Source: Lutjanus erythropterus
Lineage: Eukaryota; Chordata; Actinopteri; Lutjaniformes; Lutjanidae
DNA: 64,000 nt
NCBI GenBank assembly: GCA_020091685.1
Contig: CM034608.1
Coordinates: 8,246,522-8,310,521, forward strand
Direction: 5' to 3'
Part shown: piece after piece, positions 46,000 to 58,860 of the stretch
Layout of the letters: every line of letters starts with the position of its first letter
Numbering within the stretch: position 1 is the stretch's first letter
Position numbers and translations under genes: made by a program
The notes under the pieces: model-generated
Told to the model about the DNA's origin: nothing
What the model saw: only the letters and a program-made list of their open reading frames with translations
Databases searched by the model: none

Positions 46000-47560
46000 G
46001 GCAGCGGCTCTGACGTTGCAGAGGTGAGTTCGTCCACAGCGAACTATCTTGGACGAGTCTGCAGACGTTGCCAGTTGTCCTCTACTTATCCTCACTGAGG
46101 TTTTGCAGGGACAGCGGGGTCCAGGGCACAACCAGAGAAGTCAGCATCGGGGCCACCTCTTCTTGCCCTGGCATCCGTGTTCGGCCCGCAACCACCACGG
46201 CGGCCACCACTGCCAAGCATGCTCTTAAAAGCAGGGCCTGTGCCCCTTTAAGTAACTTCGCGCGATACCAAAGGTCACGCAGCCGGGTCTTGTCATCCTC
46301 TCCCTGACTCTCTGCCCTCCTCCACCTCCTTCTCTAGCCCTCGGTGCCCACTTCCTGACCATCGGAGCCAATCACTTTCCACCCCTCACCTCCTCCGCCG
46401 CCAATGCCGAGCGGCAATCTGTCACCCGGGCACTAGGAGATGCCACCCTGCCGGCCGCCTTCCGTACACTGCGGTAATGGCTTCTGGCAGCCCTAGAAAG
46501 ATAAGTAACAGGCAAAAAGGCAGGAGAGCGGGACGAAGAGGGAGGGGAGGGCTGAGGGCCAGAGAGCAGAGGACCCTCTCTCTTATTCAAGCTGCCCCCA
46601 TCTTGCCGCTGTTCGACCCTCCTCTCCCCCTTTCGCCTCACCCCGCTTTGGCCCGGTCGCTTTGCACGATACTTCAGTGAATAAATGAGTCGTTTTAATC
46701 CGACTGACAAGCTGGCATTGCCCAGCCCTGCCCTCCATCTGTACTGGCGGCCAGCGCAGCAGCAGGCCCCAGGCAGCCCGATGTGCCAATCCAACACACA
46801 GCTTATCCTGGCTGTAGCTTCAGGGACAGAAGGGTTAGAGCTCTATGCGGCAGCTACCCTCTCCACCAAAAGAGCTATTTATATAAGAAAGGGATTAGCC
46901 GGTGGAGGCTTTGATGAACTGGAAAAAAATTATGAATTTGCTCCCATCTTGCTCTAGTGCACATTTTAAGTCCTTGTCTTTTTAAGCGAAGACTGCACTT
47001 TATTTCCTGCTTTTCCGTGTGATCAGATAATCAAGCGTGGGTGTTAAATTTCATTTTGCACCCACTCTCAAAGCACAGATTTATTTATTAGTGATTACAT
47101 TTTTATTAGATATACTTCTTACCACATTTGCACTCGCCACTGCAACAGATGAATGCGTTCACTCTGCGACAAAATCAAAACCGAAAGTGAAACTAACCCC
47201 ATTTCCATCTGTCCCCACCACCGAGGGGTTAATTTTGCTCTGTCATCCTTTTGGCACAGCGAGAGGCCAAATGCACTATCACTCACGCGGCCCCGCCGTC
47301 CTGACCGAAAAACCCAGAGGGAGAGAAAAAACTTGGCCACGGGAGGTGCTAAACCCTCTGCTCCATTTCCTCTCTCCACAAGCTCCGCTCCACTCCCTCA
47401 CATTGCCATGTGTCACCTCCAAGTCGTTTGGGAAGGGACCTGGTAACATTTGAGTGCCCAATTAAGCGCAGGGGCTCAGTCCGGGCCCCCCTCTGGGTTC
47501 CGTTCAGGCACGTCACTGATGAAGCAGGCTGCCATCTTCCCCTGCGAACCACACACACAC
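46000..47560. promoter_or_regulatory. Cluster of candidate conserved noncoding elements
   Basis: A 1.5 kb block with higher GC, free of recognised transposons. Several frames of 60-141 residues overlap on both strands at 46372-47570. They are mutually exclusive and without recognisable domains, and look like products of GC content. The stretch 46850-47050 holds AT-core sites including a TATTTATATAAG word. Regulatory role inferred. Confidence 0.35.
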
Positions 47561-47565
47561 TAGCA

Positions 47566-48662
47566 TGCACGCTTAGAATTAAAGGTGCTAACTAGAACCC
47601 TAAACGGCTCTTTGGCTTGTCCCCATAGGAGAACCCTTTTTGGTTCCTGGTAGAGCCTTTTATAAATGTTTCACTCGGAACCTCTTCAGAAAGTTCTACC
47701 TAGAACCCCACATCAAGGGTTATACCTGGAACCATCTGTGTAAGGTTTCACCCAGAAACCTGTACGCGAGGCCTTTTCCAACAATGTGGATCTTGAGCTG
47801 TTCTGATTCAGGCACCAAATTGTGAACCATTTAGAGCATTTCCACCAAAAATAAACTGGTTCAGAAACTTGAAAAGTTGGTTCCCAGCTGGAACCAAAAA
47901 AATTGCAGGTTTTCCTTGGGAACCAAAATGGGCCTGTCATATTCTACAGGTCTTTATGAACTGTGCAGTGCCCTCTGTTGATGACAGATGGTTCCACTCA
48001 AAACTGGTGGAAATGGGAGAAGGTTCACTAGATAGCACCAAGGTTCTAGTAATCTTGAACTGAACCAGTTCAAGAACCAGACCTAATTTGGGCCTTGAGA
48101 GGTTCTAAAGGAGAACCCTTCAATGGTGCAGTGGTTCCACCCAGAACCCTTTTTGGAGATTCTATCCATAATCATTCCACCTTCTAAGGGTGCTAACAAG
48201 AACCCACACAAGGGATTCTACCAAGAACCTTTTTATATTTCAAGCGTTTTACTTAGGGACCACCCAGGGGGTCCTACTGAAAACTCTTTTATGTAAGGGA
48301 TTCATCTAGAACCGGCCTATGGGTTTCTGCCACAAATGCTTTTGCATTCCAAGAGTTTTACCTAGAACCCACTCGTGGGGTTCTATCTTGAATAGTTTTA
48401 TATTCCAAGGGTTTTCTCTAGAACCCACTCAGGGAGTTCTACCAAGAACCTTTTTTATATTATGGAACAAAACTCTTGATAAGAGTTCTTAAGGGATTTC
48501 AGCAATCCTTGAAAAACTCTGTCTTCCAAACAGGTTCTTAATGGAACCCTTAGTCTTAACAAAGAGCCCTTGATGAAACCTTTCATCAAAAAAGGGTTCT
48601 GCATAAAGGAGGCTCAGCCCTTAGGGAGGAACCCTTTTGGAACCCATATTTCTAAGAGTGTA
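47566..48662. mobile_element. Non-autonomous DNA transposon of the GGTTCTAC-rich family, copy 2
   Basis: Same family and orientation as 2294-3521. Ends TGCACGCTTAGAA and TTCTAAGAGTGTA are inverted relative to each other. The interior is imperfect repeats of GGTTCTACC and AGAACC with a period near 60 bases at 48210-48460. No transposase frame. Confidence 0.75.
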
Positions 48663-48779
48663 TATAAGCATTCCTCCCACCCTCTCACTCTTTTTCATGC
48701 TTACTTCCCCCGTCTGTTCGGCCTCTTTTCCACACAAACACCCTCTCCTCCCTGGTTAAAGATCCCCCACAGATCTGAT

Positions 48780-49560
48780 TGCAGCTTACCTTTGGAACAG
48801 GAGGTTACGGCTGTTTGATCCATGGCCGCCGAACCCGTTGCCAGCTATACACCGGGGCCTGGATGCAGCTTATTAACCGGAGGGGTCCTCCCACTGCGCC
48901 GCAGAAGATCCGAGGGCCCGGTGTTTTGCTGCTTTTGGTGAAAGATTAAGCACTGTTTTCTTAAATTAGCCTGGAAAACATGAAGCATAAACATAAAAGA
49001 AAATATTCTTTATCCGCAAGGTCAACTGTGCGCTCATTATCACCCAGATTGAATAATTACTGAACTTAAGAAGTGTGGAAAAAATAAAACAAGAGCTCCG
49101 AGTTAGCGCAGTCAGGCCTTTTGAAGTGTTAAAGGAGTGCTTATTCCCTTAACTGGAGTGAAAGAGCAGCGCTGGATAATTTAGGTTACAGGCTCAGCGG
49201 TGACAGCTGGGCAGCATTGAAAGCCAACCAAATCGACATAAATCACTGACTTTTTTTTCAATAAGTAGGTTAATATCTCAGAATGGTGTTTAATGTTTTA
49301 TTCAGCGCTGAGGCAGGGACAGTGTTAAGGGACGGCAAGTGTTTTTGAATGCAGATGGGAGGTGGAGGACTGGGCAGGGTTTGGCATCTCCCCCGCGGTC
49401 GCCTCCGAGTATGCCGGCCCTGTTAAAGGAGCGCGGGAGCGATCCTCTCCTCGCCCCTCTCTCGAGCCCTCTCCATATTAAACAAGTGCTTTGTAAGTGT
49501 GCCGTCATTACTATTCATCACAAATAAATACTTAAGCACTGAGAGCTTAGCACCCCGCTG
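48780..49560. promoter_or_regulatory. Candidate conserved noncoding block
   Basis: A unique-looking block with AGCTTATTAACC, TTGAATAATTAC and GATAATTTAGG words. Frames at 49302-49527 are short and overlapping. Function inferred. Confidence 0.35.
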
Positions 49561-49960
49561 TTTTACAGTTATCCATTATTTCTGTCACCTGGTTGTCCTT
49601 TTTCTGTCTCCTCCCCTCTCGCCGCCTCTCTTTGCCTTTTGTGACTGAACGTTCTGGTGCCCTTCAACTCAGTAGTGTGCTGGGAGGGAGCTGGTGGCTA
49701 GTGCCCATGTGCCAAGCCTCCCCGCTTTGTGTCCCACATTCTCTGCCCTCACCTGAGGCCTTGCCCCAACAGGACAGCAGGGCCAGAGGCTTTATTGTGC
49801 ACCCTGCTCTTCCCAAGACGATGCCCTTCCTCTGTTTTCAACTCTTTTTTTTTTCCCCCACACTGATTTTTTCTTTTCTCTTTTTGCACAAACCCGCCCA
49901 CAAGTTCAAACACGCACTCCTGCCCCAGACAAGGGGGCAAAAGTCCACTGCACCCCGTCC
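49561..49960. other. Pyrimidine-biased noncoding stretch
   Basis: C/T-rich on the plus strand. The 130-residue frame is low complexity. Confidence 0.4.
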
Positions 49961-50340
49961 TCTACGGCGGGTTTTTGGAAGGTGATCCGATCCTTTTTCC
50001 TCTGCCACTGCGCTTGGCGGGCTGGCTGGCTCCGGTGCAACGCGGCGTGCGCTGGCGTGGACTGAGGCTGGGCCAGTGTGCTCAGGAGCTGATGAATTGC
50101 AGGCGAGATGCGGGGCGGCAGCCGGCGAGGAGCTCCGGCGAGCGGCCGTCACGCACTATCACCGTCTGCTCGTGTGATGGGGGAAATCGGAGAGACAGCG
50201 CTGACAACTTAATTTAACACCAGATCTGGAGGAAGCCAGAGTGCCACTGCGCTCTGGATAATTGATAACTCTGCCACTCCGCCACACCTCACCTCACCTC
50301 GCGCCCACCACGCCTCTCAGCTCATCATCCACCCAAATTA
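49961..50340. promoter_or_regulatory. Candidate GC-rich regulatory block
   Basis: CG dinucleotides are denser than in the flanks, for example around 50040 and 50100-50150. No exon with splice sites was identified. It could be a CpG-rich enhancer or promoter. Confidence 0.3.
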
Positions 50341-50680
50341 GTAGTGGACACATTACAGTACAGATTTTAAAGCGTGTCAGGTTGTTTTACTCTGTAGAAA
50401 TGCCTTCTCACTCCAAGTGAGAAAAGTGGAAGCATGGTCTTGATGGTGGGTTGAGTTTCTGTCTCTTTCCGTGTTTCCAGTAGGACGGAGACTTTTTTCG
50501 AAACCTTAGTTTAGGAAGGCTATAAATTGTCCCTCCATTTAACAAAATAACACAATAGCACATGTACAGTAACTTTTCAGGTATAAAATACAGTCTAAAA
50601 ATAGCAGAAATAATTATTTTAATCAGGAAATATCTGTTAAAAGAACAAGTAATCAAGAAATAGTATTGCTTGATAGGTTT
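50341..50680. other. AT-rich noncoding stretch
   Basis: Nothing recognised. Confidence 0.4.
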
Positions 50681-50869
50681 TAATGCTTGGTACTACGGAC
50701 ACCAGCGCTAAAAAGTCCTCAGGTTCAATACTCGGCTCCAACTTGCAAGCTTTTTACGTTTTAAGCTGCATTCTCCCTTTAAAAAGCAGTGATTGCAGGC
50801 AGCTTGGACACACATCCTTTCCTCTTCTTGACTTTAAGAGTGACTACGATGCTGAAATTTCTCCTTGGG

Positions 50870-51215
50870 CCGCTGTGCAGCGGCGCTGCGGGGGAGCACG
50901 CTGCCTGGATCTCCTTCACAGGCTGTTGGAGGCTGCCGAGCAGGAGCCCGGTTGACTGGTAATGCCTATTAATTACTAATACAAACTGCTAATTAGCAGA
51001 CCAAACACTGGCATCTGTACAGTTTGTTTTCCCTGCAGCGATGATATTGAGTTCTAACACAAAGAGGCAGTAAACCTGAGCTGCCTGACGTGCATCACAA
51101 TCAAAGGCGACTCGCTGCTAAGCATTCTTAATGCCAGGATCAGGCACCAGATAGGTGAAATAAAGGGCAAAGCCAAATTTCAGAAGGATGAAATGGTAAA
51201 TGGCCCGTTGTAAGA
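50870..51215. promoter_or_regulatory. Candidate homeodomain-site-rich element
   Basis: TTAATTA at 50969-50975 is followed 13 bases later by the perfect palindrome GCTAATTAGC at 50988-50997, in a non-repetitive block. Spaced homeodomain sites of this kind are common in developmental enhancers. Conservation is not measured. Confidence 0.4.
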
Positions 51216-51530
51216 CAGAGGTAGCAGTAACTTTTACTTAATTTTTACAGTTAATATGAAATAAGCTCATAAAACTATGCTGTTGAAAACTTTGTATATC
51301 AAACATATTAACTTTTCAGAACAGCAGGTTTGCTTTAGTTTGATCACAATGCAATTTTGACATGATCTGAAAGGTGCTTTAAACTAAGAGTGTGTGTGTG
51401 TAACTAATCAATGAGTGCTTTATTTTTGATATATTTTATTGCTAATACTTGTTTACTTGTACTTTGGTAATAGTCTTAAATTCTGTACTTTTACTTTTAA
51501 CAGAATTTTGCTATAGCTACTTTCACTTAA
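51216..51530. other. AT-rich noncoding stretch
   Basis: Nothing recognised. Confidence 0.4.
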
Positions 51531-51763
51531 TTGAAAGAGACAGTTCAGATTATTTTAAGTGGGGATATATTCGGTACTTATCCATAGTGTATTAGCTTCA
51601 GTAGATGCCAGTCAGCAGGCCCCCGATTCAGTTCAGTGTGTAGCCTCCGTGCTGGTACTATCTCTGCTAACTGGGGTCATGTTGACCGGCAGCTTCTGTA
51701 GGTAATACAGTGACTAAGTACCTCGTACAACCCTACATCAAATAATCAAAATGATCCCTCTAA
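51531..51763. mobile_element. MITE family B, short copy
   Basis: Left end TTGAAAGAGACAGTTCAGAT, then GGTACTTATCCATAGTGTAT; right end AAAATGATCCCTCTAAAG. The same layout as 44969-45828 but with most of the middle missing. Confidence 0.65.
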
Positions 51764-52129
51764 AGATTTAATGGATTTAAATTCTTCTCCCCTCACTAGT
51801 GAAGAAACCACCATACTTCTTTCATACAGGCTGAACTGCATTTGTAGCATTGAGTATTTAAAACTTTACTTAAAACTGACTGTTGGCATTGAACGTCTGG
51901 CCACATTTGTATCAGGTTTACTCATTCTTTGAACAGATAGTTTCTGATTTAAGTCAACATTTTATTCAGGGAAAGTTCTATAGCAGCTTGTGTTTAGACA
52001 ACATTCAACATTTCAGAACTTCTTCTGTTGACTGAGAAAATGGTTTTGTAAAACTTTTTATATTTCTCAAATTGAAACCAAAACTCAGGCATTGTATTGG
52101 GAATATATCGAAACATTTCTAACAATAGT
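51764..52129. other. AT-rich noncoding stretch
   Basis: Nothing recognised. Confidence 0.4.
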
Positions 52130-52530
52130 CACCTTTAGTATCCTCGTATGGTGATGCTGATGTCACCGTGGGATGCATTTATAAACGGTCACACCTCCCC
52201 AGGCCCCACCCAGCTCTCCCCAGCCAAGACAAGATGCCACCCCACCCTGCCACCCTTCGCTTCTCTCTCACACACACAAAAAAATAAATGAGTAATCGGC
52301 CACAAAGTGTCAGCCAGCCTTAATCCCCTTTTAATTTCCTTGTGGGGCCTGCGCCAGGGCTCTGGCTGCAGCATGAAGCTGGCCGCTGATGGCAGGATGG
52401 CCACGGTGACAGGCAGGCAGGCAGCGCAGGCCTGGGGGTGTTTACTGGGATCCAAGCAAAGAAAATACAATAACCACACACTGCCACCACTGTTTGCCTT
52501 ACACTTGAGTGGGATTTAGGTTTCCCCAGC
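52130..52530. promoter_or_regulatory. Candidate conserved noncoding block
   Basis: A GC-balanced block with AATAAATGAGTAATCGGCC near 52282 and CTTTTAATTTCC near 52328. Minus-strand frames of 84 and 96 residues overlap and are unrecognised. Function inferred. Confidence 0.3.
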
Positions 52531-52729
52531 ACTCTGTCACAAGTATGTGTGAGCACACGTGCCCACACACACAATCACTGACAATTGTCATGCAACCACA
52601 TTGTATTATGGACATATGCATGCTCTTTTTCTCTCTTCTTCCCTCATGAGGGTGCACACACACAAACACACACCTACATGCATATATTAAGCATGTGCTC
52701 GAGCACTCAAGCACACCCCTGGTAATACT

Positions 52730-53180
52730 GCTCTAGATGAGGCTATTTATATCTTAATTTATACAGGTTGGTCTCAGCGTAGGGGTCGTCGCCACACAGC
52801 TGCCCAATCCCCGGCAATCCCACAATGCCAAGAGTATTATCTCCTTTTGAACAGCAATTTATTTTCCTCCCTCCTCACTGTTATTCAAAAAGTAAAGGTC
52901 CCGTCATTAAAATGTATGCTTTCTCAACGCACCGGCACCGGAAAAGGGCAGCCGGCAAACTGCATTCACTCCCCGTTCACGTAATGAAAGGCGTAGAGGA
53001 AGAACGAGGTGCCGGCTGACGTGCATGTCTTTGTAACACATTTGCCCAAGAGGTGGATTCAGTGGAACAAAATGGAGAAGGTTAACGTTATTCTGGCAGA
53101 TGAAGGAATTTTTCATGACATTTACACACAGCAGGGATTTTCTCCCTGGGAGCACCCTCATAACACTCGACTACCCAGCA
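52730..53180. promoter_or_regulatory. Candidate conserved noncoding block
   Basis: A unique-looking block with GCTATTTATATC, AACAGCAATTTATTTTCC and CCCGTCATTAAAATG words. No coding or repeat evidence. Confidence 0.35.
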
Positions 53181-53718
53181 TATGAGCAGTGGCATATGCA
53201 TTAAGTGTACAAAATATTAAAAGTGCCTCCTTGTTCCAGGAAGCATACTCAGAGGAAGCTGTACACACATTTTAATGATGTAATCGGCTAAAGTTGCATC
53301 AATGGTAGTTAAGAGATGTGTGCAGAAAATAGCTTACATCACAGGGATTTTAAGGTTTTTTTGAGATGCAACTTATAGTTCATTGACTTTTTTTTTTTTT
53401 TTTACAAAGGTGCATTGGTATTTACGCACGTTGACCACTGCACAACAAACTACCAATTTAAAGAAACATAATTTATATAGTGTCGCAGTTACACAGTTTG
53501 TCCACCAGCGAGCAGTGATAAGTACATTTTTACACTGTTAATTATCCTGCTCAGTACAAATCTAGGTCACAATAACCTAATACAGCCAAAGATACAACAC
53601 AGTCTCATGGTATTTTGTAAAATAGTCAAGAAATTTTAGTCATTAGATTTGTGTATATTTTATTAGTATTGTAGACTCTTGGAGGGGAGGGGCCTAGAGG
53701 GGTCTAAACTTATGGGCC
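53181..53718. other. AT-rich noncoding stretch
   Basis: Contains a poly(T) run at about 53389-53402. Nothing else recognised. Confidence 0.4.
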
Positions 53719-54457
53719 TTTTCCACTGGTGCTTTTGGCCACTCCGAGCCAAACCGTACTGCACTGAATTACATTTCCATGATCACTTTCAGCGCGCAGA
53801 GCCGCGCCCAAGATGGCCCTGCTCTGGAGTGAGGCCAAAGCGAGCCCTCCTCCAAGCGGACTGTGGTGATGTCTCGCTGGCTGCAGCCAAACCATGATGA
53901 GCCTTTTTTCTCCCCTGTGAACAAGCAAATGTTGTTGTACTCAGCTCATGTGTGTGCATCAGGAGAGCAGAGAGGAAGACGTTTCTTAAAAGCCTCTTTA
54001 TGTTCAGCTCTCAGTGCTTTGTAGCTTCTAACAGAATCTCTGTGTTGAAATTTAGTTTCTCTCCTGTGTTGCTGTTTGAACTTTCATTTATCTGCATTGT
54101 TTTACCGCTTCACATTCACTTTCAGCTGTGTCAAAATTGTGTTATGTTACTATTGCTGAAACCCCCCGAATGAAAACATTTCCTGTTTGTGCTGCTTCAT
54201 AATAAAAGTGTATACATAATGAAACAACAGGGGGCCTTTTATTGTGAAGAATTTAAGGAAACTCTGTGTTTATCTCAGAGATGTACAGAGACGCTTACCC
54301 ACCGCTTTATAGACGCTCAACTCGAGCCTCCTCTCGAGCTCATCTTCAGTTAAAAGACACAAATTCAAGTGGGTAGCCCCGTTGTAATGGAAATGCAAAC
54401 CCCTGTCATGCTGGGCTGACAGTCGAGGTCAAATCAAGTCGAGCCAGGCCAGTTCTG
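53719..54457. mobile_element. Probable non-autonomous DNA transposon
   Basis: Starts CCTTTTCCACTGGTGCTTTT followed by GGCCACTCCGAGCC. It ends with TCGAGCCAGGCCAGTTCTG, loosely inverted relative to the start, and both sides carry a CATTTCCAT or TGGAAATG word at matching depth. These are typical of a fish family of non-autonomous elements. No transposase; a GC-rich interior with AATAAAAG near 54202. Confidence 0.5.
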
Positions 54458-54469
54458 TGTATACTATTA

Positions 54470-54735
54470 CTCAGTTAGCTGATTGACAATTTTGATAATC
54501 GGTTATTTGTGTCTTTTTAAGCAAAAAATACCACAAATTCCCTTGTTCCAGTTCTGAGTTTCAATTTGGTGCTTGACTTTATCTTATACCTGAATATATT
54601 TGATTCTGGACTATTGTTTTGGATGGACTAAGAAATTTCTGACATTTTATAAACCAGATTATTTCTTGACTAATCAAGAAAATATTCAGCAGATGAATCA
54701 ATCATGAAAAACAAATGCTAGTTGCATCTCTGAAG
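54470..54735. repeat. Dispersed repeat of the CGATTA type
   Basis: AGCTGATTGACAATTTTG through GACTAATCAAGAAAATATTC and AGTTGCATCTCTG: the same family as 6205-6500 and the palindrome copies. Confidence 0.5.
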
Positions 54736-55199
54736 TCATTATTCAGCAAAAAAGTCAAACTGAGGGCACACCAGCCAAATGACAAGTGAATGCACAAATT
54801 CTACCAATGCTTATTTTTATTTATTTATTTTTTTTGACTAGGGAGTGAAGCCACTTCTACCAGTGTCTGTCTGGCAGCTGGTGCTTATTTTCTGCCCTGG
54901 TAAAACGATACCTGGCCCCGCTTCTGAAGTGTGAGGATTTGCTGCTTTTCTCTGTTTTATATTATTTGTGTTTTGGAAAGAAAAAAAGAGAAAAACAGAT
55001 TTATAAACTCTACCTTGGCCTCTGGGACATATTATAGGACTGGGACGTATATTTCTGACATATTCTAGATTGCTTAATAAAAAAGGAATTAATGAAACAT
55101 GAAAATGATAATTAAATTCAGCCATATGCGAATGTGTCTCCTCTGATGTATGTGAAAGCATCCGCTATGTCGTTTGATTATAAATAAAGCCCTCTAAAT

Positions 55200-55559
55200 G
55201 GAAAAGAGAATATTTAGATTCCATCTATAAGGGGTTTTCTTTCCAAGCGCCAATCCTCACAGCAAAGGTCTTTATGGCAACATAAGGGGTTAGCCTAGAT
55301 TTCCAGTCCAGTCTCATTTAAGGCTAATTCCTGTGTGGGTCTGGATGTTTGATCCCATTGCCCATCTGAAGTAATTAAAGGGTTATTAGTAAACAGATAT
55401 TCACGCTCGCTCACTCTTGCCAACTGTTTCATGCCATCTGCTGCCGGCGCACGTGCTTTGACATTGGAAATATGCTGCTGAACCGACACGGGTGTTTCAA
55501 CGCATAGGGAATGAACCAAGCTTTCATCAAGTCTAAACACAGTCAAACAGTGTCATCTT

Positions 55560-55560
<1 letters not shown>
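55200..55560. promoter_or_regulatory. Candidate conserved noncoding element
   Basis: A unique-looking block up to the (GT)n run, with GAAGTAATTAAAGGGTTATT near 55368. No repeat ends or coding signal. Confidence 0.35.

Positions 55561-55564
<4 letters not shown>

Positions 55565-55618
<54 letters not shown>
55565..55618. repeat. (GT)n microsatellite
   Basis: About 27 uninterrupted GT units. Confidence 0.95.
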
Positions 55619-55621
<3 letters not shown>

Positions 55622-55679
55622 AATAAAATAGAAGGAAGAGGAAATTATAAGCCCGCTTGTGCTATTTTAAACCTGCTTG

Positions 55680-55930
55680 TTAATTTCAATCCCTTTTAAC
55701 TGGCTCTACTTTTGATACCAGCCCAGCCGACCACTATTCTTATATTTCATCTCCACAGCCCCCTCCTCTTCTCCTCCTTCTTCTTCTCCTCTCCCTGTCT
55801 CTGTCTCTCCTCCGGCTCCAGCTCTGCCCTCCTGTCTGTTTTTATCCTTTTTTTATTTTCAGTAATATAGAAGGGATTAACCCTGCTGGCCCCTCGGTGG
55901 TTACTGTTTCATTTTATTCTTATTAAAATC
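55680..55930. promoter_or_regulatory. Candidate conserved noncoding element
   Basis: A block between two (GT)n runs, with a CTCC-rich centre flanked by AACTGGCTCTACTTTTGATA and GAAGGGATTAACCCTGC. Function inferred. Confidence 0.3.
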
Positions 55931-55987
55931 TTAAGAACCTGCTTTATTATTCCTGTTTGATACTACCTCAATAATCCTCTGCCTGCC

Positions 55988-55990
<3 letters not shown>

Positions 55991-56041
<51 letters not shown>

Positions 56042-56060
56042 TGTGTTTGTGTGGGTGTGT
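55991..56060. repeat. (GT)n microsatellite, interrupted
   Basis: About 22 GT units, then GGGTGTGTGTTTGTGTGGG interruptions. Confidence 0.95.
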
Positions 56061-56689
56061 GTGGCATGCAGCCACAGACCCATAGGTGTGCTGTGTGATG
56101 GATGTGTGTGCCTGTGTTTGGGCTGGCGGGAAGTCCAGGACACATTACACAAATTTTTAATCACATGTGCAACATATAGATGCACAAACACAATCTTACG
56201 TTGTCTCTGAAATGATGTATTTATTTTTTTATTTTTTGCACATTCAAGACTTTAATGCATAGAGAAAAGCATCAAAAACATCACCTTATACATTTCTGCT
56301 CATTGTCTCGTGTGCTTCTCTCGTAATTCGCCGCTTCTGACAAACATATTTTTTTCCCACCTATGTCGAGAAGATGGCTATTACCGCTGATGGGTCTCTA
56401 GTGTTTGCTGTGATCTTTCTTACAGCGAGCTGCATTGATTTTGTGAAACCTCTGATAAATCTCAGACAGGAACTAGACAGGAGTGTTGTCACAGCAAAGC
56501 TTCCCAGGATCACGCAGTGATTTCTCCTGCAGTTTTCACTGACCCGGGGAGGTTTATTTAGAGAAGCAGCAGTGCAGAGTGGCACTGTAAGGCGTCTTCT
56601 CTGTTAGTGTTTTAATTGCATCTCCTGCTAAACGTTTTAAATTCAACACTGTAAAAACAAATGATTTGTTTTAACATTAAAACTTGGTG
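56061..56689. other. Noncoding stretch
   Basis: Nothing recognised. Confidence 0.4.
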
Positions 56690-56945
56690 TCTAGTAGGGG
56701 GCAATCTGGCTTACAATATCTCGATATTTTTAGGCTATGACGTGATATATAATGTAGCCATGTATCTCAATATATGGCTATTGGTGCTTTGGTGCTTGAT
56801 TAAGTGGTCAAAGGTAAATAATACTACAGCTAGAACAGTCTGGTAAGTTCAGAAAATTATATCATTTTACTGTAATGAAGCCTTTAAAACCAGGAAAAGA
56901 CGACACCTAATATTGATAGCGTCGCCGTAGTGTCCAGGTTGCCTT
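56690..56945. repeat. Dispersed repeat shared with 63640-63960
   Basis: The words AGAACAGTCTGGTAAGTTCA and GCCTTTAAAACCAGGAAAAG correspond to near-identical words at 63795-63860, same orientation. AT-rich ATATCGATAT-type ends. Confidence 0.55.
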
Positions 56946-58379
56946 AAAAGTTTAAGTTGACCTAATTTGAAAAGACAAGTTAAGAATATTTTGTAATGAT
57001 TCAAATCAAATTAACTTTTATAGTTGAATTAACTCGATATTAATTCAGTTGCACTTGAGAAAACACGTTCAAACAGACAGACGGAAACAGATTTGCTTTT
57101 ACATTTTCTCAGTTTGAAAAGTCATTTCGTCATTTAACACAAAGAACAGCATCGGCACAGACGATCTGTGAAACTGCCCCCAGTGAATTTATTTTATTTC
57201 ATTCAGTACCATCCTTCATCGTGGTTTCTGATGAAATTTTCATTGTTGTGAAACGAACAATCATGACTTATCTTAAACTGTATCTCAGCAAGTTTTCATC
57301 ATACATGTTTTCTTCAAAGTATGAAAATAGAAAGATCTCAGGAGAGTTTTAATCCCCAAACAATGCATGCTGGGAAGTCTGCTAATATGCTGATCGTGTT
57401 TCTTTTATGGCTGGGACAATAGACTTATCTCCTGTTTCAATACTGTCGATCAGTGCTAATAATTCAATTCTACAATTTTTGGTTGCTGATTCCGATATTA
57501 TGATTTATTTTGATTTTTGTTTGCTTTTTTAACACTAGCTCACAGGAAAAAGTTTATTCATACACATCTAGAGGCTATATCATGGCTGATGCTTCCAACA
57601 AGGCACATCACGTCATTGAGTTTTATTTCAGCAGCATTATTGTTATACTGTGTGTAAAAATAGCAGATAAAATACTTTTTGAGGTAAACCAGTACATTTA
57701 GCTGTTCCCGCTCAAATCTGTGCCATAAGAAAATAATAAATAAGATGTTAGGCCAAAATGGTTGGTTGTATTTTTAAACCTAATGGTAAGTTTGGTTTTG
57801 AGTTTTGATCCGTTAAGGTTGTTGTTGCTCTTCAGTGTGAAGTGTGTGAAGTCCAAGTAATAGATTGCAGCGATGAGTTAATACCTAAAAAATCTAAAAG
57901 TATGAGCAGATATGTCATTATATGTTAAGTATGTGATGTAAAATGGGTCAGTTATTTTATGATAATATTATTGAGATTGCAATTCTAATTTATATTAGCA
58001 TGTTAATGGTAATTTCCATTATGTGTTAGCATTAAGCTAATGCAAGACTTCAAGTTAGAAGAACTCATGTTTATAGATTCTGAAATGTTTTAAAGTAAAT
58101 GCTAGAAATTTTAGATTAGTAGAGTCCACTAAATTTCAGTAGGAGTTTTTGCAGTGAACCTTGTGTAAACTGAAAGATGGAAGGGGGGTGCTGATCAATC
58201 CAATTAGAATTACCATTGATTTCTTGCGTTGAGTTTTCATTCCTAATTTTACGTGCATATGCATGAGTCAAGAAAAAGAGATTGCAGCAGCTTTTCCTCT
58301 GCGTGTTCTCAGTTATATAAGCAGGCATATAGGAAAAAAAATGAATCTTTGATTTCATCCTTGCGAGAGGAATAGCTAA
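56946..58379. other. AT-rich noncoding stretch
   Basis: Mostly AT-rich. Positions 57400-57500 resemble a decayed CGAT-rich repeat. Nothing else recognised. Confidence 0.4.
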
Positions 58380-58860
58380 TGTGACGTTAACCTATCATTT
58401 AGTATGCTTTTGGAGAGCATCTGTCCAAGTCCAGCTGTAAAGCTCTTCAACCTGGAGACCAATCATCTCTTCATTAAAACTGTGATACTGTTCAAGTGTC
58501 TCCGCAGGCAGCCAGGAGCACAGAGGATTACACCATCGACTCAGAGAAAGGTCAACATTATTTGATTTTCTCAAAGGTTGCTATTTATACGTATTTATCG
58601 ACTGCCGTTTTCTCATAACACTTAAGCGCGTGCAGGAACAGTGTGTGTGTGTGTATGTGCATATATTCATATATGTGTATTTATTTATTTATATTTATTT
58701 TCTTTTCCTTTGTCCTCCCGTCTGCAGGAGTGTGTGCATTCTAATTTCTCATTTACGATGCATTAAATTCAGATGAGGGGAGGATTGTTGGGGACAAAGC
58801 TGATCACGCTGTGTGAGATGAATCAGAAATTGAACCAAAGTGTTTCATTAAGAGCTGTTG
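58380..58860. other. Noncoding, partly simple sequence
   Basis: A short (GT)n at about 58641-58655 and TTTATTTATTTATA at 58680-58700. The flanks may be part of the regulatory block that follows. Confidence 0.35.

Noticed and set aside
46372..47570. Multiple frames up to 141 residues on both strands
   Set aside because: Mutually overlapping, low complexity, no domains and no splice support. GC-rich noncoding DNA explains them.
55931..56191. His/Thr-rich frames
   Set aside because: Translations of the (GT)n microsatellite.
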